From: CAYLSO01 sp964386525
Lineage (GTDB): Bacteria; Eisenbacteria; RBG-16-71-46; DASYSL01
DNA length: 16,944 bases
Assembly: GCA_964386525.1 (NCBI GenBank)
Contig: CAYLSO010000240.1
Coordinates: forward strand, 1 to 16,944
Direction of reading: 5' to 3'
Shown in pieces: positions 1 to 7,472 of this stretch; position 1 is the first letter of the stretch, and each line of letters starts with the position of its first letter. The position numbers and the translations under genes were made by a program. Under the pieces are notes generated by a model. The model did not search any database. It was not told the origin of the DNA and saw only the letters and a list, made by a program, of their open reading frames with translations.

Positions 1-285
1 TATACCGTCGAGGATCCGCACGATGTGCCGCGCGTGCAGCGGGCGGCGGAGTGGGCCAAACAGGAATTGCAGTCCGTCTCCGAGGATTCCGACCACTACC
101 AGCTCTGCTCCTACTGCAAGGCCACCATCGCCGTGTTCAGCAAGGTCGACCGCGAGGTCGTGCGCACCGCCCAGGGAGCCCTCTTCCTCATGCGCAGCGC
201 CGACCCCGAGGCCGTGAAGGCGCTCAAGGGCTTGATGACCAAGTCGCAGAAGCGGGAGGTCCGGGCGCCGGCGCCGTCCCGCTGA
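1..285 (+). CDS. C-terminal end of an unrecognised protein with a CxxC motif (partial, 5' end outside window)
   Basis: The frame is open from the first base of the window and stops at 283-285, so 94 C-terminal residues are visible and the true start lies upstream. The fragment contains a Cys-Ser-Tyr-Cys pair at fragment residues 36-39, in a context rich in charged helical residues, and then a predicted helix with AVKALKGLMTK. A CxxC pair can bind a metal or form a disulfide, but only one pair is visible. The tail is basic and Pro/Ala rich. I do not recognise the family and assign no function. Codon use (G/C third positions) agrees with the neighbouring genes, and a strong intrinsic terminator lies about 100 bases downstream, which supports this as a real gene end. 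Confidence 0.6.
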   Translation, partial: YTVEDPHDVPRVQRAAEWAKQELQSVSEDSDHYQLCSYCKATIAVFSKVDREVVRTAQGALFLMRSADPEAVKALKGLMTKSQKREVRAPAPSR

Positions 286-385
286 GCGCTCGGTGGCGCC
301 AGGCCTGCGGCGCGCTCGCCGGGCCTGCTCTCGCCGGGTTCGCACGGGCCGCTCTTGTGCATGCCGAGTCCGCGGATCCGGGCGG

Positions 386-419
386 CGCGGCGGGATGTCC
401 TCCGCCGCGTTTCTTTTTT
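386..419 (+). terminator. Rho-independent terminator of the upstream gene
   Basis: An 8-bp perfect stem (CGCGGCGG at 386-393 with CCGCCGCG at 402-409) encloses an 8-base loop and is followed directly by TTTCTTTTTT (410-419). This is the textbook form of an intrinsic terminator. It separates the partial gene from the two-component pair. Confidence 0.85.
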
Positions 420-495
420 GCGCGCGGCGATCAGGGGCGGGCAGCGGCCCGCGGGGCCGGATGCCCGAGGGGCGCATCGCGGGCGGGGCGGGGCG

Positions 496-504
496 TGATA
501 CCTT
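496..504 (+). promoter_or_regulatory. Weak extended -10-like element upstream of the kinase gene
   Basis: TGATACCTT contains a TG-N-TANNNT pattern like an extended -10 box and is AT-rich against a very G-rich background. No good -35 is visible at the expected distance. It lies about 100 bases before the kinase start and after the upstream terminator, so the position is suitable. This is a tentative call. Confidence 0.25.
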
Positions 505-591
505 AGGGTCCGGTCCGCCGCCGTCCCGGGGTGGTAGCCGCTGCCCGGGCCTGGCGGCTACCGGCCGCCGGGGTGGTGGGGGCAGCAGCCG

Positions 592-599
592 AAGGAGGT
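592..599 (+). promoter_or_regulatory. Ribosome binding site of the kinase gene
   Basis: AAGGAGGT lies 7 bases before the ATG at 607. It is a near-perfect anti-16S match and fixes that start. Confidence 0.8.
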
Positions 600-606
600 C
601 CGCTCG

Positions 607-2289
607 ATGCGCTTGGGGAGCGCCGGCGCGCGCCGGCGCCTGATGCTCGTCGCCCTTCTGGGGGTGGGCGCGCCGGTGCTGGTGCTGGCCGGCTTCGGCG
701 CCTACCAGACGCGGCACCTCGGGCGCTTCCTCTCCGAGACCAGCGCCGACTACGGCGCCTACGCGGCGGGCCTGGCGGCGCAGAGCCTTTCCCTGGAGAT
801 CGAGAGGCACGTGGCCGAGGCCTCGGCCGACGCCCGGCTGGCCACCGTCTGGGCGGGCGCGAGCGACCGGCTGCTGAACCTGCTGCAGACCGGCGATCCG
901 CTGTTGCGCGACCCGTTCCTGGTGCCCGACAGCGAGATCCTCTTCGCCGCCGAGGGAGGCTTCTTCGGCCCGGACGCGCCGCCGGAATCGCTCGTGGCGG
1001 CGCGCGCCTTCGTGGCCGCCGGCGACACCCTGAGCGGCCGCATCGCCGCCCCGCGGCGGGCGTGGCAGTCGGTGCTCGGCACGGTGTACGACACGATGTA
1101 CGTGGTGCCGGGCGGGCCGGGCGGCGCCACGCTGGCGCTGGTGCCGCTGCTCGGTTTTCAGGGCCGCGTCGTGGGGGTCGCGGGTTGGCGGGTGAACGAC
1201 GAGGCGCTGGGGGAGCCCTTCTTCCGTCGGTTCTTCGCCAGCCGCGTCTTCGGCGACCCGCGCGTCTACCGCGCCGACCGCATGGCGGAGGCGCTTTCCC
1301 TGGCGGTGCGCGACGCCGACGGCCACGAGCGCTACCGCTCCGGGAAGCCGGCCGGCGGCCTGGTCTACGCCGAAGCCGCGGTCGGGCCGGCGCTGGCGGG
1401 CTGGCGGGTCGTGGTGGGGCCCTCGGCGGGCAGCCCGTATTTGTGGGTGAAACGCTTCGTGGTGGCGGCGTATCTTCTCATGCTGTTCCTGGTGGGGCTG
1501 TGCCTGGTGGCCCTGTGGGCGTCGCTGCGCCAGGCCAGCGAGGAGATCCAGCTGGCGGAGTCGAAGAGCGCCTTCCTGGCCAACGTGTCGCACGAGCTGA
1601 AAACCCCGCTGGCCCTCATCCGCATGGCCGGCGAGACGCTCGAGCTGGGACGGGTGGGCGGCGACGCCGACCGCGCGCGCTTCCTGCAGGTGATCACGCG
1701 CGAGTGCCGGCGGCTGACGCACATGATCAACCACGTCCTCGACTTCGCCAAGATCGAGGCGGGCAAGAAGGAGTTCCGCTTCCATCCCACGGACCTGGCC
1801 AAGGTGGTCCGCGAGACCCTGGAGGTGTTCGAGCCGCAGTTCCGCGAGAAGCAGTTCGAGGTGCGGGTGGACGTGCCGCCGGAGCTGTCGCCCGTCGAGG
1901 CGGACGCCGAGGCGGTGACCCGCTGCCTGATGAACTTCATCGACAACGCGGTGAAGTACTCGAAGGAGCGGCGGTATATTGAGGTGAAGGCGCGGGTGCG
2001 CGAGCCCGGCGGCGACGGCGACTCCGGGGAGGTGCGGCTGGGGGTGAGCGACCACGGCATCGGCCTGTCGCCGCGCGACCGCGAGCGCATCTTCGAGAAG
2101 TTCTTCCGCGCCGAGCACGGCATGGTACACGACGTGAAGGGTTCGGGCCTCGGCCTCTCCCTGGTGCGCCACATCGCGCAGGCGCACGGCGGACGGGTCG
2201 AAGTGGAGAGCAGCCTCGGGCAGGGCAGCACGTTCACGCTGGTGATCCCGGCGCGGCAGAACGGCGAACGCGGGGGAAGGAGCGGATGA
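607..2289 (+). CDS. Membrane-bound sensor histidine kinase
   Basis: This 560-residue protein is an autophosphorylating sensor kinase that should pass phosphate to the regulator encoded one base downstream. A first membrane helix spans about residues 12-30. It is followed by a periplasmic sensor region of about 250 residues and a second helix at about 284-306. The short linker has no obvious HAMP domain. The HisKA helix carries the H-box HELKTPL with phospho-acceptor His329. The HATPase domain shows the N-box (MNFIDNAVKYS, Asn443 and Asn447), the G1 box (DHGIG from Asp482), the F-box (IFEKFFRAEHG) and the G2 box (GSGLGLS, 512-518), so the catalytic core is complete. The ATG at 607 is chosen because of the strong AAGGAGGT site. 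The sensor region is not assignable by eye; a CACHE-like fold is possible from its length and topology. The signal is unknown. Confidence 0.95.
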   Translation: MRLGSAGARRRLMLVALLGVGAPVLVLAGFGAYQTRHLGRFLSETSADYGAYAAGLAAQSLSLEIERHVAEASADARLATVWAGASDRLLNLLQTGDPLLRDPFLVPDSEILFAAEGGFFGPDAPPESLVAARAFVAAGDTLSGRIAAPRRAWQSVLGTVYDTMYVVPGGPGGATLALVPLLGFQGRVVGVAGWRVNDEALGEPFFRRFFASRVFGDPRVYRADRMAEALSLAVRDADGHERYRSGKPAGGLVYAEAAVGPALAGWRVVVGPSAGSPYLWVKRFVVAAYLLMLFLVGLCLVALWASLRQASEEIQLAESKSAFLANVSHELKTPLALIRMAGETLELGRVGGDADRARFLQVITRECRRLTHMINHVLDFAKIEAGKKEFRFHPTDLAKVVRETLEVFEPQFREKQFEVRVDVPPELSPVEADAEAVTRCLMNFIDNAVKYSKERRYIEVKARVREPGGDGDSGEVRLGVSDHGIGLSPRDRERIFEKFFRAEHGMVHDVKGSGLGLSLVRHIAQAHGGRVEVESSLGQGSTFTLVIPARQNGERGGRSG

Positions 2290-2290
2290 C

Positions 2291-2989
2291 ATGCCGAAGG
2301 TACTGATCGTCGAGGACGAGCCGGGACTGCTGGAGGGCCTGGCGCACAACTTCAAGTTCGAGGGCTACGAGGTCGTCACGGCGGCCGACGGCAAGGAGGG
2401 CCTCAAGCTGGCGCTCAAGGAGCGGCCCGACCTCATCGTGCTGGATCTCATGCTGCCGGAGAAGGACGGCTTCGACGTGCTGCGCGAATACCGCCAGCGC
2501 AACGCGACGTCGCCGGTCCTCATCCTCACCGCGCGCAGCCTCGAGTCGGACCTCATCCAGGGCTTCGACCTGGGCGCCCACGACTACCTCACCAAGCCGT
2601 TCAGCGTCGCCGAGCTGATGGCGCGGGCGCGGGCGCTGCTCAAGCGCGCGCCGCAGACCGAGGGCGGCGAGGCGCTGCCGCCCGGCACACTCACCTTCGG
2701 CGACGTGGTCATGGACCTCACCAGCCGCGAGGTGAAGAAGGGCGGCTCGCCGGTGGCGCTCGCCTTCAAGGAGTTCGAGCTGCTCAAGTACCTGGTGATG
2801 CGCCGCGGCAAGACGGTGTCGCGCGAGGAGCTGCTGGCCGAGATCTGGGGCGTGGACCCCGACTCGGGCGTGACCACGCGCACCGTGGACACCCACATCG
2901 CCAACCTGCGCGGCAAGCTGGGGGGCGGCGAGGTGCATCCCAACTTCATCGCCACCGTGCACAAGGTGGGATACAAGTTCGTGGGGTAG
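2291..2989 (+). CDS. OmpR/PhoB-family response regulator
   Basis: This 232-residue DNA-binding regulator has an N-terminal receiver domain. The acidic pocket is Glu8/Asp9, the phospho-acceptor is Asp52 (VLDLMLP), the switch residue is Thr80 and the conserved lysine is Lys102 (TKPF). The C-terminal part (about 135-232) is a winged helix of the OmpR type, recognisable from FKEFELLKYL, TVSREELL, TRTVDTHIANLRGKL and the ending VGYKFVG. The gene starts one base after the kinase stop, and GAAGGAG (2276-2282) inside the end of the kinase gene supplies the ribosome binding site. The two are therefore cotranscribed and almost certainly cognate partners. The target genes cannot be read from the sequence. 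The secreted-protein genes downstream are candidates by proximity only. Confidence 0.96.
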   Translation: MPKVLIVEDEPGLLEGLAHNFKFEGYEVVTAADGKEGLKLALKERPDLIVLDLMLPEKDGFDVLREYRQRNATSPVLILTARSLESDLIQGFDLGAHDYLTKPFSVAELMARARALLKRAPQTEGGEALPPGTLTFGDVVMDLTSREVKKGGSPVALAFKEFELLKYLVMRRGKTVSREELLAEIWGVDPDSGVTTRTVDTHIANLRGKLGGGEVHPNFIATVHKVGYKFVG

Positions 2990-3000
2990 GGCCGGCAGAG

Positions 3001-3036
3001 GGAGCGCCGGGCCGCTCTCCCGAGGCGCGGCGCTCC
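3001..3036 (+). terminator. Putative terminator hairpin after the two-component pair
   Basis: A 9-bp perfect inverted repeat (GGAGCGCCG at 3001-3009 with CGGCGCTCC at 3028-3036) surrounds an 18-base loop and is followed by a pyrimidine-rich TGCTTCTTCCC. It starts 11 bases after the regulator stop codon. The T tract is imperfect, so efficiency is uncertain. Confidence 0.6.
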
Positions 3037-3182
3037 TGCTTCTTCCCGCCGATCAGGGGTCGATCACTCGCACCAAACCTCCCACTCAGCGTGGCCTAGC
3101 TCGCCCGGCGCGTTCAAGCCGCACTGGCTGATCGGAGGCACAAAGGCCGATCGGGTGCCGAAGCGGCCGGATTCGCGTTGAC

Positions 3183-3224
3183 GCATCCTGCCCGGTGGGG
3201 GATGCTTTGCCGGGCTGCGGCCGC
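3183..3224 (+). repeat. Cluster of competing inverted repeats in the leader region
   Basis: Three short inverted repeats overlap or abut here: GCATCC (3183-3188) with GGATGC (3200-3205), GCCCGG (3190-3195) with CCGGGC (3208-3213), and the self-complementary CTGCGGCCGCAG (3213-3224). The first two cannot both form in full, because the second arm pair interlocks with the first. This could be a structured leader or simply the result of high GC content. I recognise no known riboswitch class. Confidence 0.3.
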
Positions 3225-3467
3225 AGGATCGCCGACTCTCCCCCCGGTGGCGTGCCCCTCTCTTGTGGCCAGCAGCGATTCGGGGGCGGCCCCATGATCC
3301 CCTGGAGCGGTGCTTCCAGATTCGCCGTCCTTCCCACCTTGAGTCTTCTCTGGTCGAGGTGTCACCCGACCGCTGTTGCGGCTGGTGACGCAACGGCCCC
3401 ATCTGCGCACTCGCGCGCCCCGGCGCCCGCGGTTCCCGCCCCCTGCGCCGCCCAACGGAGGTGGATC

Positions 3468-6400
3468 ATGGTCCGCACATCTTCCCTGCTTGCCGGCGCG
3501 GTTGTCCTGTCCTGCGCCTTCGGCTACGTCTGCGCCGACGCCGCTCTGGCAGCCACCACCCGTAGCTCGGCAGGTCCCACGCTGACGTTCCCCATCATCA
3601 GCGACTTCTCGGCCGGCGATGAAGGGTGGACGGTGGAGATCGGGCTCGCCACGCAGTGGAAACCGTCGGGGGGCTATCCCGGAGGGTACCTCGAGACCGT
3701 GGACAACGACGCCTACTCGGGGGGGCGGCTCAGGGCGCCATCGAGTTTCTATGGAGACTGGCGGCCTCTCGACGTGGTGGGCTCCGTGTCGTTTTCTCTC
3801 GAGCTCATAGACAAGGATGGTTTCTCCGTCATCGGTCGGCCGCTCGTCGAGATCCGCGGACCAGCGGGGTATATGTATGTTACCCCCGACTGCATCGACA
3901 GCAGTGGCGCATGGCGCCACTACCGGGCACCGCTCGCTGCCGACAACTGGTGCGTCGGGGAAGGTGCCTGGACCGGGATCCTGGCAGACGTCACCAAGAT
4001 GACTGTGGCCATGGATTTCACAAAGGGGAAGGACGTGAACGGCCTAGACAACGTATATGTCGGGAGCGCCCCCCCCGCGGCGTGGTGCATTGCGCCACGA
4101 CCCACGGATCTTCGCGTCGCCTGGCCCGGGAGTACCGTCACTCCGGCGATCGCCCGGCCCGGCGAGAAGGTCACGCTCTCCGACTGGTCGGTGACGAACA
4201 CAGGATTGAGCGCAGCCGGGACCTTCAAGAATGGCTTCTATCTCTCTTCGGATCCAAGTATCACGGCCTCCGACACCTATCTAGGCGGAAACACGGTCTA
4301 CGGGCTCGCGCCGGGAGCTGGCTCCGATTGGCCTGGCCCGAGCGTCACCATTCCCCCGGAGACGGAACCCGGAGACTACTACATTGGCATCCTCGTGGAT
4401 TGCTTAGGACAGATCTGTGAGACGGACGAATCGAACAATGCGCTGAGCGTCCATATGCTCGTCGCGCTGCCCGACCTCACCATCGAACCGGGATGGGGCC
4501 TCCTTGAGGGTTACTCCAGCGTGGTGCCAGGCGGGAGCGTCTCCGTCTCTCCGATTCGCCTCTCGAACCTCTCCGGAGCGGGCGCGGGTCTTTTCGAATG
4601 GGGGATCTATCTCTCCACCGATCTGGAGGTAACGGGCGAGGATGTTTGTCTGTCGACCAGTCAGACTGCCGGGCTTCCCGGCTGGCAGACGACGGGCTGG
4701 CCGGTGCCGAGCCTGCAGATTCCTCCCGAGACCGCGCCCGGGACCTACTATCTGATCGGCTTTGTCGATTGCCGGGATGCTTCCCTGGAGTCCGACGAGG
4801 GGAACAATCAACAGGCTCTGCCGATCACCGTATCGCCGGGCGGCCGGGTTCCCCGCGGCTACGTCACCAACGGTCCCGTCTTCGCGACGGTGGTCCACCC
4901 CGGATGCTCGCCGAGCACGGTGGATTCGATCCTCTACATCGGGGGCGACTTCACCCAGGTCGGCCCCGCTACGGGAAGTTGGGTGCGGATCGACGCCGGC
5001 ACCGGACAGGAGAGTCATCCGTACCCGGATGTGGCAGGCGGACGCGTGCTCGCCGCCGCCTCCGATTCGGCCGGGGGGTGGTACATCGGAGGGGACTTCA
5101 CGTCCGTCGCGGGCAGCTCGCGCCGGCACCTAGCGCACATCCTCGCGGACGGGACGGTGGCGGACTGGAATCCGAGCCCCGACAGCGTCGTGTATGCGTT
5201 GGCCTACAACGAGTCTCGGGTAGTCGCCGGCGGGCGCTTCGGCCAGATTGGCGGCGCATCCAGGTCGCGGTTGGCCGCACTTGACGCGAACACGGGGATT
5301 GCGATTCCATCGCTGGCCCTCGATGCCGACGGTCCGGTGTACGCCCTGGTTCCAGATGGGCCGTATCTGTTCGTGGGTGGGGACTTCACGAGCGTCGGAG
5401 GCGTCGCGAGACAGAATCTCGCCGTGCTGGATGTCGACTTCGGCACGGTCTTGGACTGGTGGAATCCGGCTCCCGATGGAGTTGTCCGGGCGATTGCATT
5501 GGATCCTCCTGCGGCGGAGGCCTACATCGGTGGAGACTTCCAGTCTATCGGCGGGGTCGCTCGAAGCCACCTCGCAAAGCTGAGCTTCGGCTCTGGCGAG
5601 GTCATTCCGTGGGACCCGTCTGCCGACGGCCCCGTACGCGCGCTCGCGCTCGCGGGAGTGCGAGTGTACGTGGGCGGAGACTTCACGACGATCGCGGGCT
5701 CGCCGTGTGCCAATGCCGCCGCGGTGGACAGGGCGGATGGATCCCGGGTCCCCTGGGATCCCCAGGTCGACGCGCCGGTGCGGGCCATCGCTCCCGACAT
5801 GTCGGCCGGCCTGGTGTATCTCGGCGGGGACTTCACGTCTGCCGGGGGCGCATCGCGCAACTACCTGGCAGCGATCGGCTCGGCGACGGCGGTCGCGACG
5901 CCCTGGGATCCCAACGCGAATCTGCCGGTGTCGGTCCTGATGGCGAGCGGGACGCGGATCTTCGCCGGGGGCGAGCTGACGAGCATCGGCGGGGTGAGGC
6001 GGAACCGGCTCGCGGCGATCGACGTCGGCACGGCCTTGCTGACGCCGTGGGACCCGGACGCCGACGGGGCGGTCCTGTGCATTTATCCCATCGGCGACAG
6101 TGTCTTCGTGGGCGGCGCTTTTTCGCAGATCGGAGGTGAGGCCCACGGCAGGCTGGCCTGCCTGGGGCGCGATTCCGGGGTTCCCCAGTCCTGGTGGCTG
6201 CCAGAGGTGAACGACACCGTCCGGGCGATCCTCCCCGACGGCGAGGCGGTCTGGGTGGGTGGGGATTTCACGACGGTGTCAGGGGCGCCGTTTCGGTACC
6301 TGGCGAGCGTCGACGGCTTCTCCGGAGCGCCGCTGTGGCACCCGAACCCGTCCCCGAACGGCAGGGTCCGGAGCTTCTTGGCCATCGACGAGATGGTCTG

Positions 6401-7286
6401 GCTTGGCGACGAGACGGTCTATGTGGGTGGAGACTTCACCCGCATCGCCGGGCAGTACCGAGACAGGGGCGCGGCCTTCGACCTGGCGACCCGGTCATTA
6501 CTGCCGTGGAACCCGGCGGCGGATGGTCCGGTGCACACGCTCGCCTGGTGCGCCCTCTGTTATGAGGGGGGAATCCTGATCGGCGGGGAGTTCACGCATG
6601 CGGGGAGCGCCGAGCGGCATCACATCGCCCTCGTCGACACGGCGGGCGCTGCGATGGGCTGGGCCCCGGAGGCGAATGGAACGGTCCGGGCGTTGCTCTT
6701 GAGCTTGGAGCTCCCCTCGGTGATCGTCGGCGGCGATTTCACCCACATCGGCGGACAACCCCGGGCGCACATCGCCGAGTTGATTCTCACTCCGGACGGG
6801 GAATATGGCGACGCGACGCCGACGGACCCCGGTGCTGATGGCCCCGTCCTCGCGCTTGCGACGGCGCTGACTTTCAGTGAGCCGGGGGCGCTAGTCTTCG
6901 CGGGGGGGAGCTTCCTCACCTTCGACGGGATGTCGCGGAGCCATCTCGGGAGCTTCTGGTTCCCGAACCTGACGGACGTGGAGGATGACCAGCCCGACGG
7001 CTCGGGGGCGACGGTGACGCTCCAGCAGAGCTTCCCCAACCCGGTCCGCAGCACGGCGACGATTCGGTTCGCGTTGCCTAAGGCGGGCCCCGTGACACTA
7101 TCCGTCTTCGACCTGCGCGGGCGCCTCGTCCGTACCCTCGTGGACGGAAGCCGGGAGGCGGGGATGCACACGGTGCGGTGGGATAGGGCCACCGACGACG
7201 GGGTCCGCGTCGGCGCCGGGGTCTACTTCTACGAACTGAAGACTCCCGGCGGGAGCCTTGCCCGGAAGTTGGTTGTGCTGGAGTGA
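3468..7286 (+). CDS. Large secreted laminin-B-like / CARDB / 14-repeat beta-propeller protein with FlgD-like C-terminal domain
   Basis: The product has 1272 residues. The ATG at 3468 is preferred over upstream in-frame starts because GGAGGT (3457-3462) lies 5 bases before it and a Sec signal peptide follows at once (about 1-30, cleavage near ALAA). Domains in order are: a laminin-B (domain IV)-like beta sandwich (about 37-205); two CARDB-like adhesion domains (about 213-330 and 336-455), each with the 'PPET.PG.YY' and 'DE..NN' signatures; fourteen propeller repeats with the core GGDFTSIGG at about 50-residue spacing (about 465-1165), like DUF5122 or delta-60 repeats; and a C-terminal FlgD/T9SS-sorting-like domain (about 1180-1272; FPNP, FDLRGRLVRTL, GVYFYEL, ending in KLVVLE). 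It is probably exported to the surface or the medium and binds something, but the ligand is unknown. I see no enzyme motif. Codons are less biased to G/C than in neighbouring genes. Confidence 0.85.
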   Translation: MVRTSSLLAGAVVLSCAFGYVCADAALAATTRSSAGPTLTFPIISDFSAGDEGWTVEIGLATQWKPSGGYPGGYLETVDNDAYSGGRLRAPSSFYGDWRPLDVVGSVSFSLELIDKDGFSVIGRPLVEIRGPAGYMYVTPDCIDSSGAWRHYRAPLAADNWCVGEGAWTGILADVTKMTVAMDFTKGKDVNGLDNVYVGSAPPAAWCIAPRPTDLRVAWPGSTVTPAIARPGEKVTLSDWSVTNTGLSAAGTFKNGFYLSSDPSITASDTYLGGNTVYGLAPGAGSDWPGPSVTIPPETEPGDYYIGILVDCLGQICETDESNNALSVHMLVALPDLTIEPGWGLLEGYSSVVPGGSVSVSPIRLSNLSGAGAGLFEWGIYLSTDLEVTGEDVCLSTSQTAGLPGWQTTGWPVPSLQIPPETAPGTYYLIGFVDCRDASLESDEGNNQQALPITVSPGGRVPRGYVTNGPVFATVVHPGCSPSTVDSILYIGGDFTQVGPATGSWVRIDAGTGQESHPYPDVAGGRVLAAASDSAGGWYIGGDFTSVAGSSRRHLAHILADGTVADWNPSPDSVVYALAYNESRVVAGGRFGQIGGASRSRLAALDANTGIAIPSLALDADGPVYALVPDGPYLFVGGDFTSVGGVARQNLAVLDVDFGTVLDWWNPAPDGVVRAIALDPPAAEAYIGGDFQSIGGVARSHLAKLSFGSGEVIPWDPSADGPVRALALAGVRVYVGGDFTTIAGSPCANAAAVDRADGSRVPWDPQVDAPVRAIAPDMSAGLVYLGGDFTSAGGASRNYLAAIGSATAVATPWDPNANLPVSVLMASGTRIFAGGELTSIGGVRRNRLAAIDVGTALLTPWDPDADGAVLCIYPIGDSVFVGGAFSQIGGEAHGRLACLGRDSGVPQSWWLPEVNDTVRAILPDGEAVWVGGDFTTVSGAPFRYLASVDGFSGAPLWHPNPSPNGRVRSFLAIDEMVWLGDETVYVGGDFTRIAGQYRDRGAAFDLATRSLLPWNPAADGPVHTLAWCALCYEGGILIGGEFTHAGSAERHHIALVDTAGAAMGWAPEANGTVRALLLSLELPSVIVGGDFTHIGGQPRAHIAELILTPDGEYGDATPTDPGADGPVLALATALTFSEPGALVFAGGSFLTFDGMSRSHLGSFWFPNLTDVEDDQPDGSGATVTLQQSFPNPVRSTATIRFALPKAGPVTLSVFDLRGRLVRTLVDGSREAGMHTVRWDRATDDGVRVGAGVYFYELKTPGGSLARKLVVLE
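4935..6935 (+). repeat. Fourteen degenerate protein repeats (GGDFT type) within the large secreted protein
   Basis: The motif [YFVW]-x-G-G-[DEA]-[FL]-[TSQ]-x-[IVA]-[GAS]-G recurs fourteen times. The glycine pairs begin near 4941, 5088, 5229, 5376, 5529, 5670, 5823, 5967, 6111, 6258, 6426, 6582, 6729 and 6900. Units are about 47-57 codons and also share a 'W(N/D)P..DGPVRAL' element between motifs. Copies 3, 9 and 14 deviate most (GGRFGQIGG, GGAFSQIGG, GGSFLTFDG). Fourteen copies would suit two seven-bladed propellers, which is inference. Confidence 0.85.
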
Positions 7287-7302
7287 CTCGGGCGGCGGCG
7301 GC

Positions 7303-7319
7303 GGGCCCTGACCGGGCCC
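7303..7319 (+). terminator. Short GC hairpin after the large secreted protein gene
   Basis: GGGCCC (7303-7308) pairs with GGGCCC (7314-7319) around the 5-base loop TGACC, 17 bases after the stop codon. No T tract follows, so it could be a processing or pause structure rather than a terminator. Confidence 0.3.
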
Positions 7320-7340
7320 CCGCCCACCTCCTCATGGACT

Positions 7341-7373
7341 GCGGAAGGGCACCGACTCGGGGTACCCTTCCGC
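7341..7373 (+). terminator. Putative terminator hairpin, 9-bp perfect stem
   Basis: GCGGAAGGG (7341-7349) is exactly complementary to CCCTTCCGC (7365-7373) across a 15-base loop. It lies between the end of the large secreted protein gene and the promoter-like sites of the next operon, as a terminator would. Only GTTCCC follows, so the call depends on stem strength and position. Confidence 0.5.
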
Positions 7374-7431
7374 GTTCCCGGCATGCCTCAGCCGTCCGGA
7401 TCGAATCCGTTTCCCGGCAACGGGTTGGCGG

Positions 7432-7437
7432 TATACT
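7432..7437 (+). promoter_or_regulatory. -10-like element TATACT
   Basis: TATACT closely matches the housekeeping -10 consensus and stands out in GC-rich DNA. A -35 at 17 bases upstream would be GTTTCC, which is poor. It sits about 115 bases before the preferred start of the propeller gene. Confidence 0.35.
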
Positions 7438-7456
7438 TGGCCCCCGGGTCCGCGCC

Positions 7457-7472
7457 TGGCTCGGGCATTGCT
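7457..7472 (+). promoter_or_regulatory. Candidate sigma-54 (-24/-12) promoter
   Basis: TGGCTC-GGGCA-TTGCT matches the sigma-54 pattern TGGCAC-N5-TTGCW, with the invariant GG (7458-7459) and GC (7470-7471) separated by exactly ten bases. Transcription would begin near 7483, upstream of both candidate starts (7502 and 7547). No activator gene or enhancer site is visible in the window, so this is a motif match only. Confidence 0.4.

Larger units (their letters stand above)
286..606. other. Intergenic region between the partial gene and the kinase gene
   Basis: I see no credible gene in these 321 bases. The region holds the terminator of the upstream gene (386-419), a G-rich run (469-493), one weak -10-like element (499-504) and the ribosome binding site of the kinase gene (592-599). 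Open frames crossing it are high-GC shadows. Confidence 0.6.
2990..3467. other. Intergenic region before the large secreted protein gene
   Basis: These 478 bases contain the hairpin of the upstream pair (3001-3036), a cluster of short inverted repeats (3183-3224), a pyrimidine-rich stretch (about 3400-3455) and the ribosome binding site at 3457-3462. The frame of the downstream gene stays open back to a GTG at 3195, but that part lacks a ribosome binding site and would put about 90 Pro/Ala/Arg-rich residues in front of a good signal peptide. I therefore treat it as non-coding leader. Reverse-strand open frames here match no family I recognise. Confidence 0.55.

Noticed and set aside
469..493. 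Four G-runs upstream of the kinase gene, considered as a G-quadruplex regulator
   Set aside because: The first loop is long (8 bases), the runs are uneven, and G-runs are expected in DNA this GC-rich.
3064..3402. Reverse-strand open frames upstream of the large secreted protein gene, considered as a transposase remnant
   Set aside because: The translated sequence is Arg/Pro/Gly-rich and matches no family I recognise. There are no terminal inverted repeats or target duplications around it.
3195..3467. In-frame N-terminal extension of the large secreted protein, starting at GTG 3195 or ATG 3294
   Set aside because: It has no proper ribosome binding site and a Pro/Ala/Arg-rich sequence, and it would bury the signal peptide that begins at 3468 behind GGAGGT.
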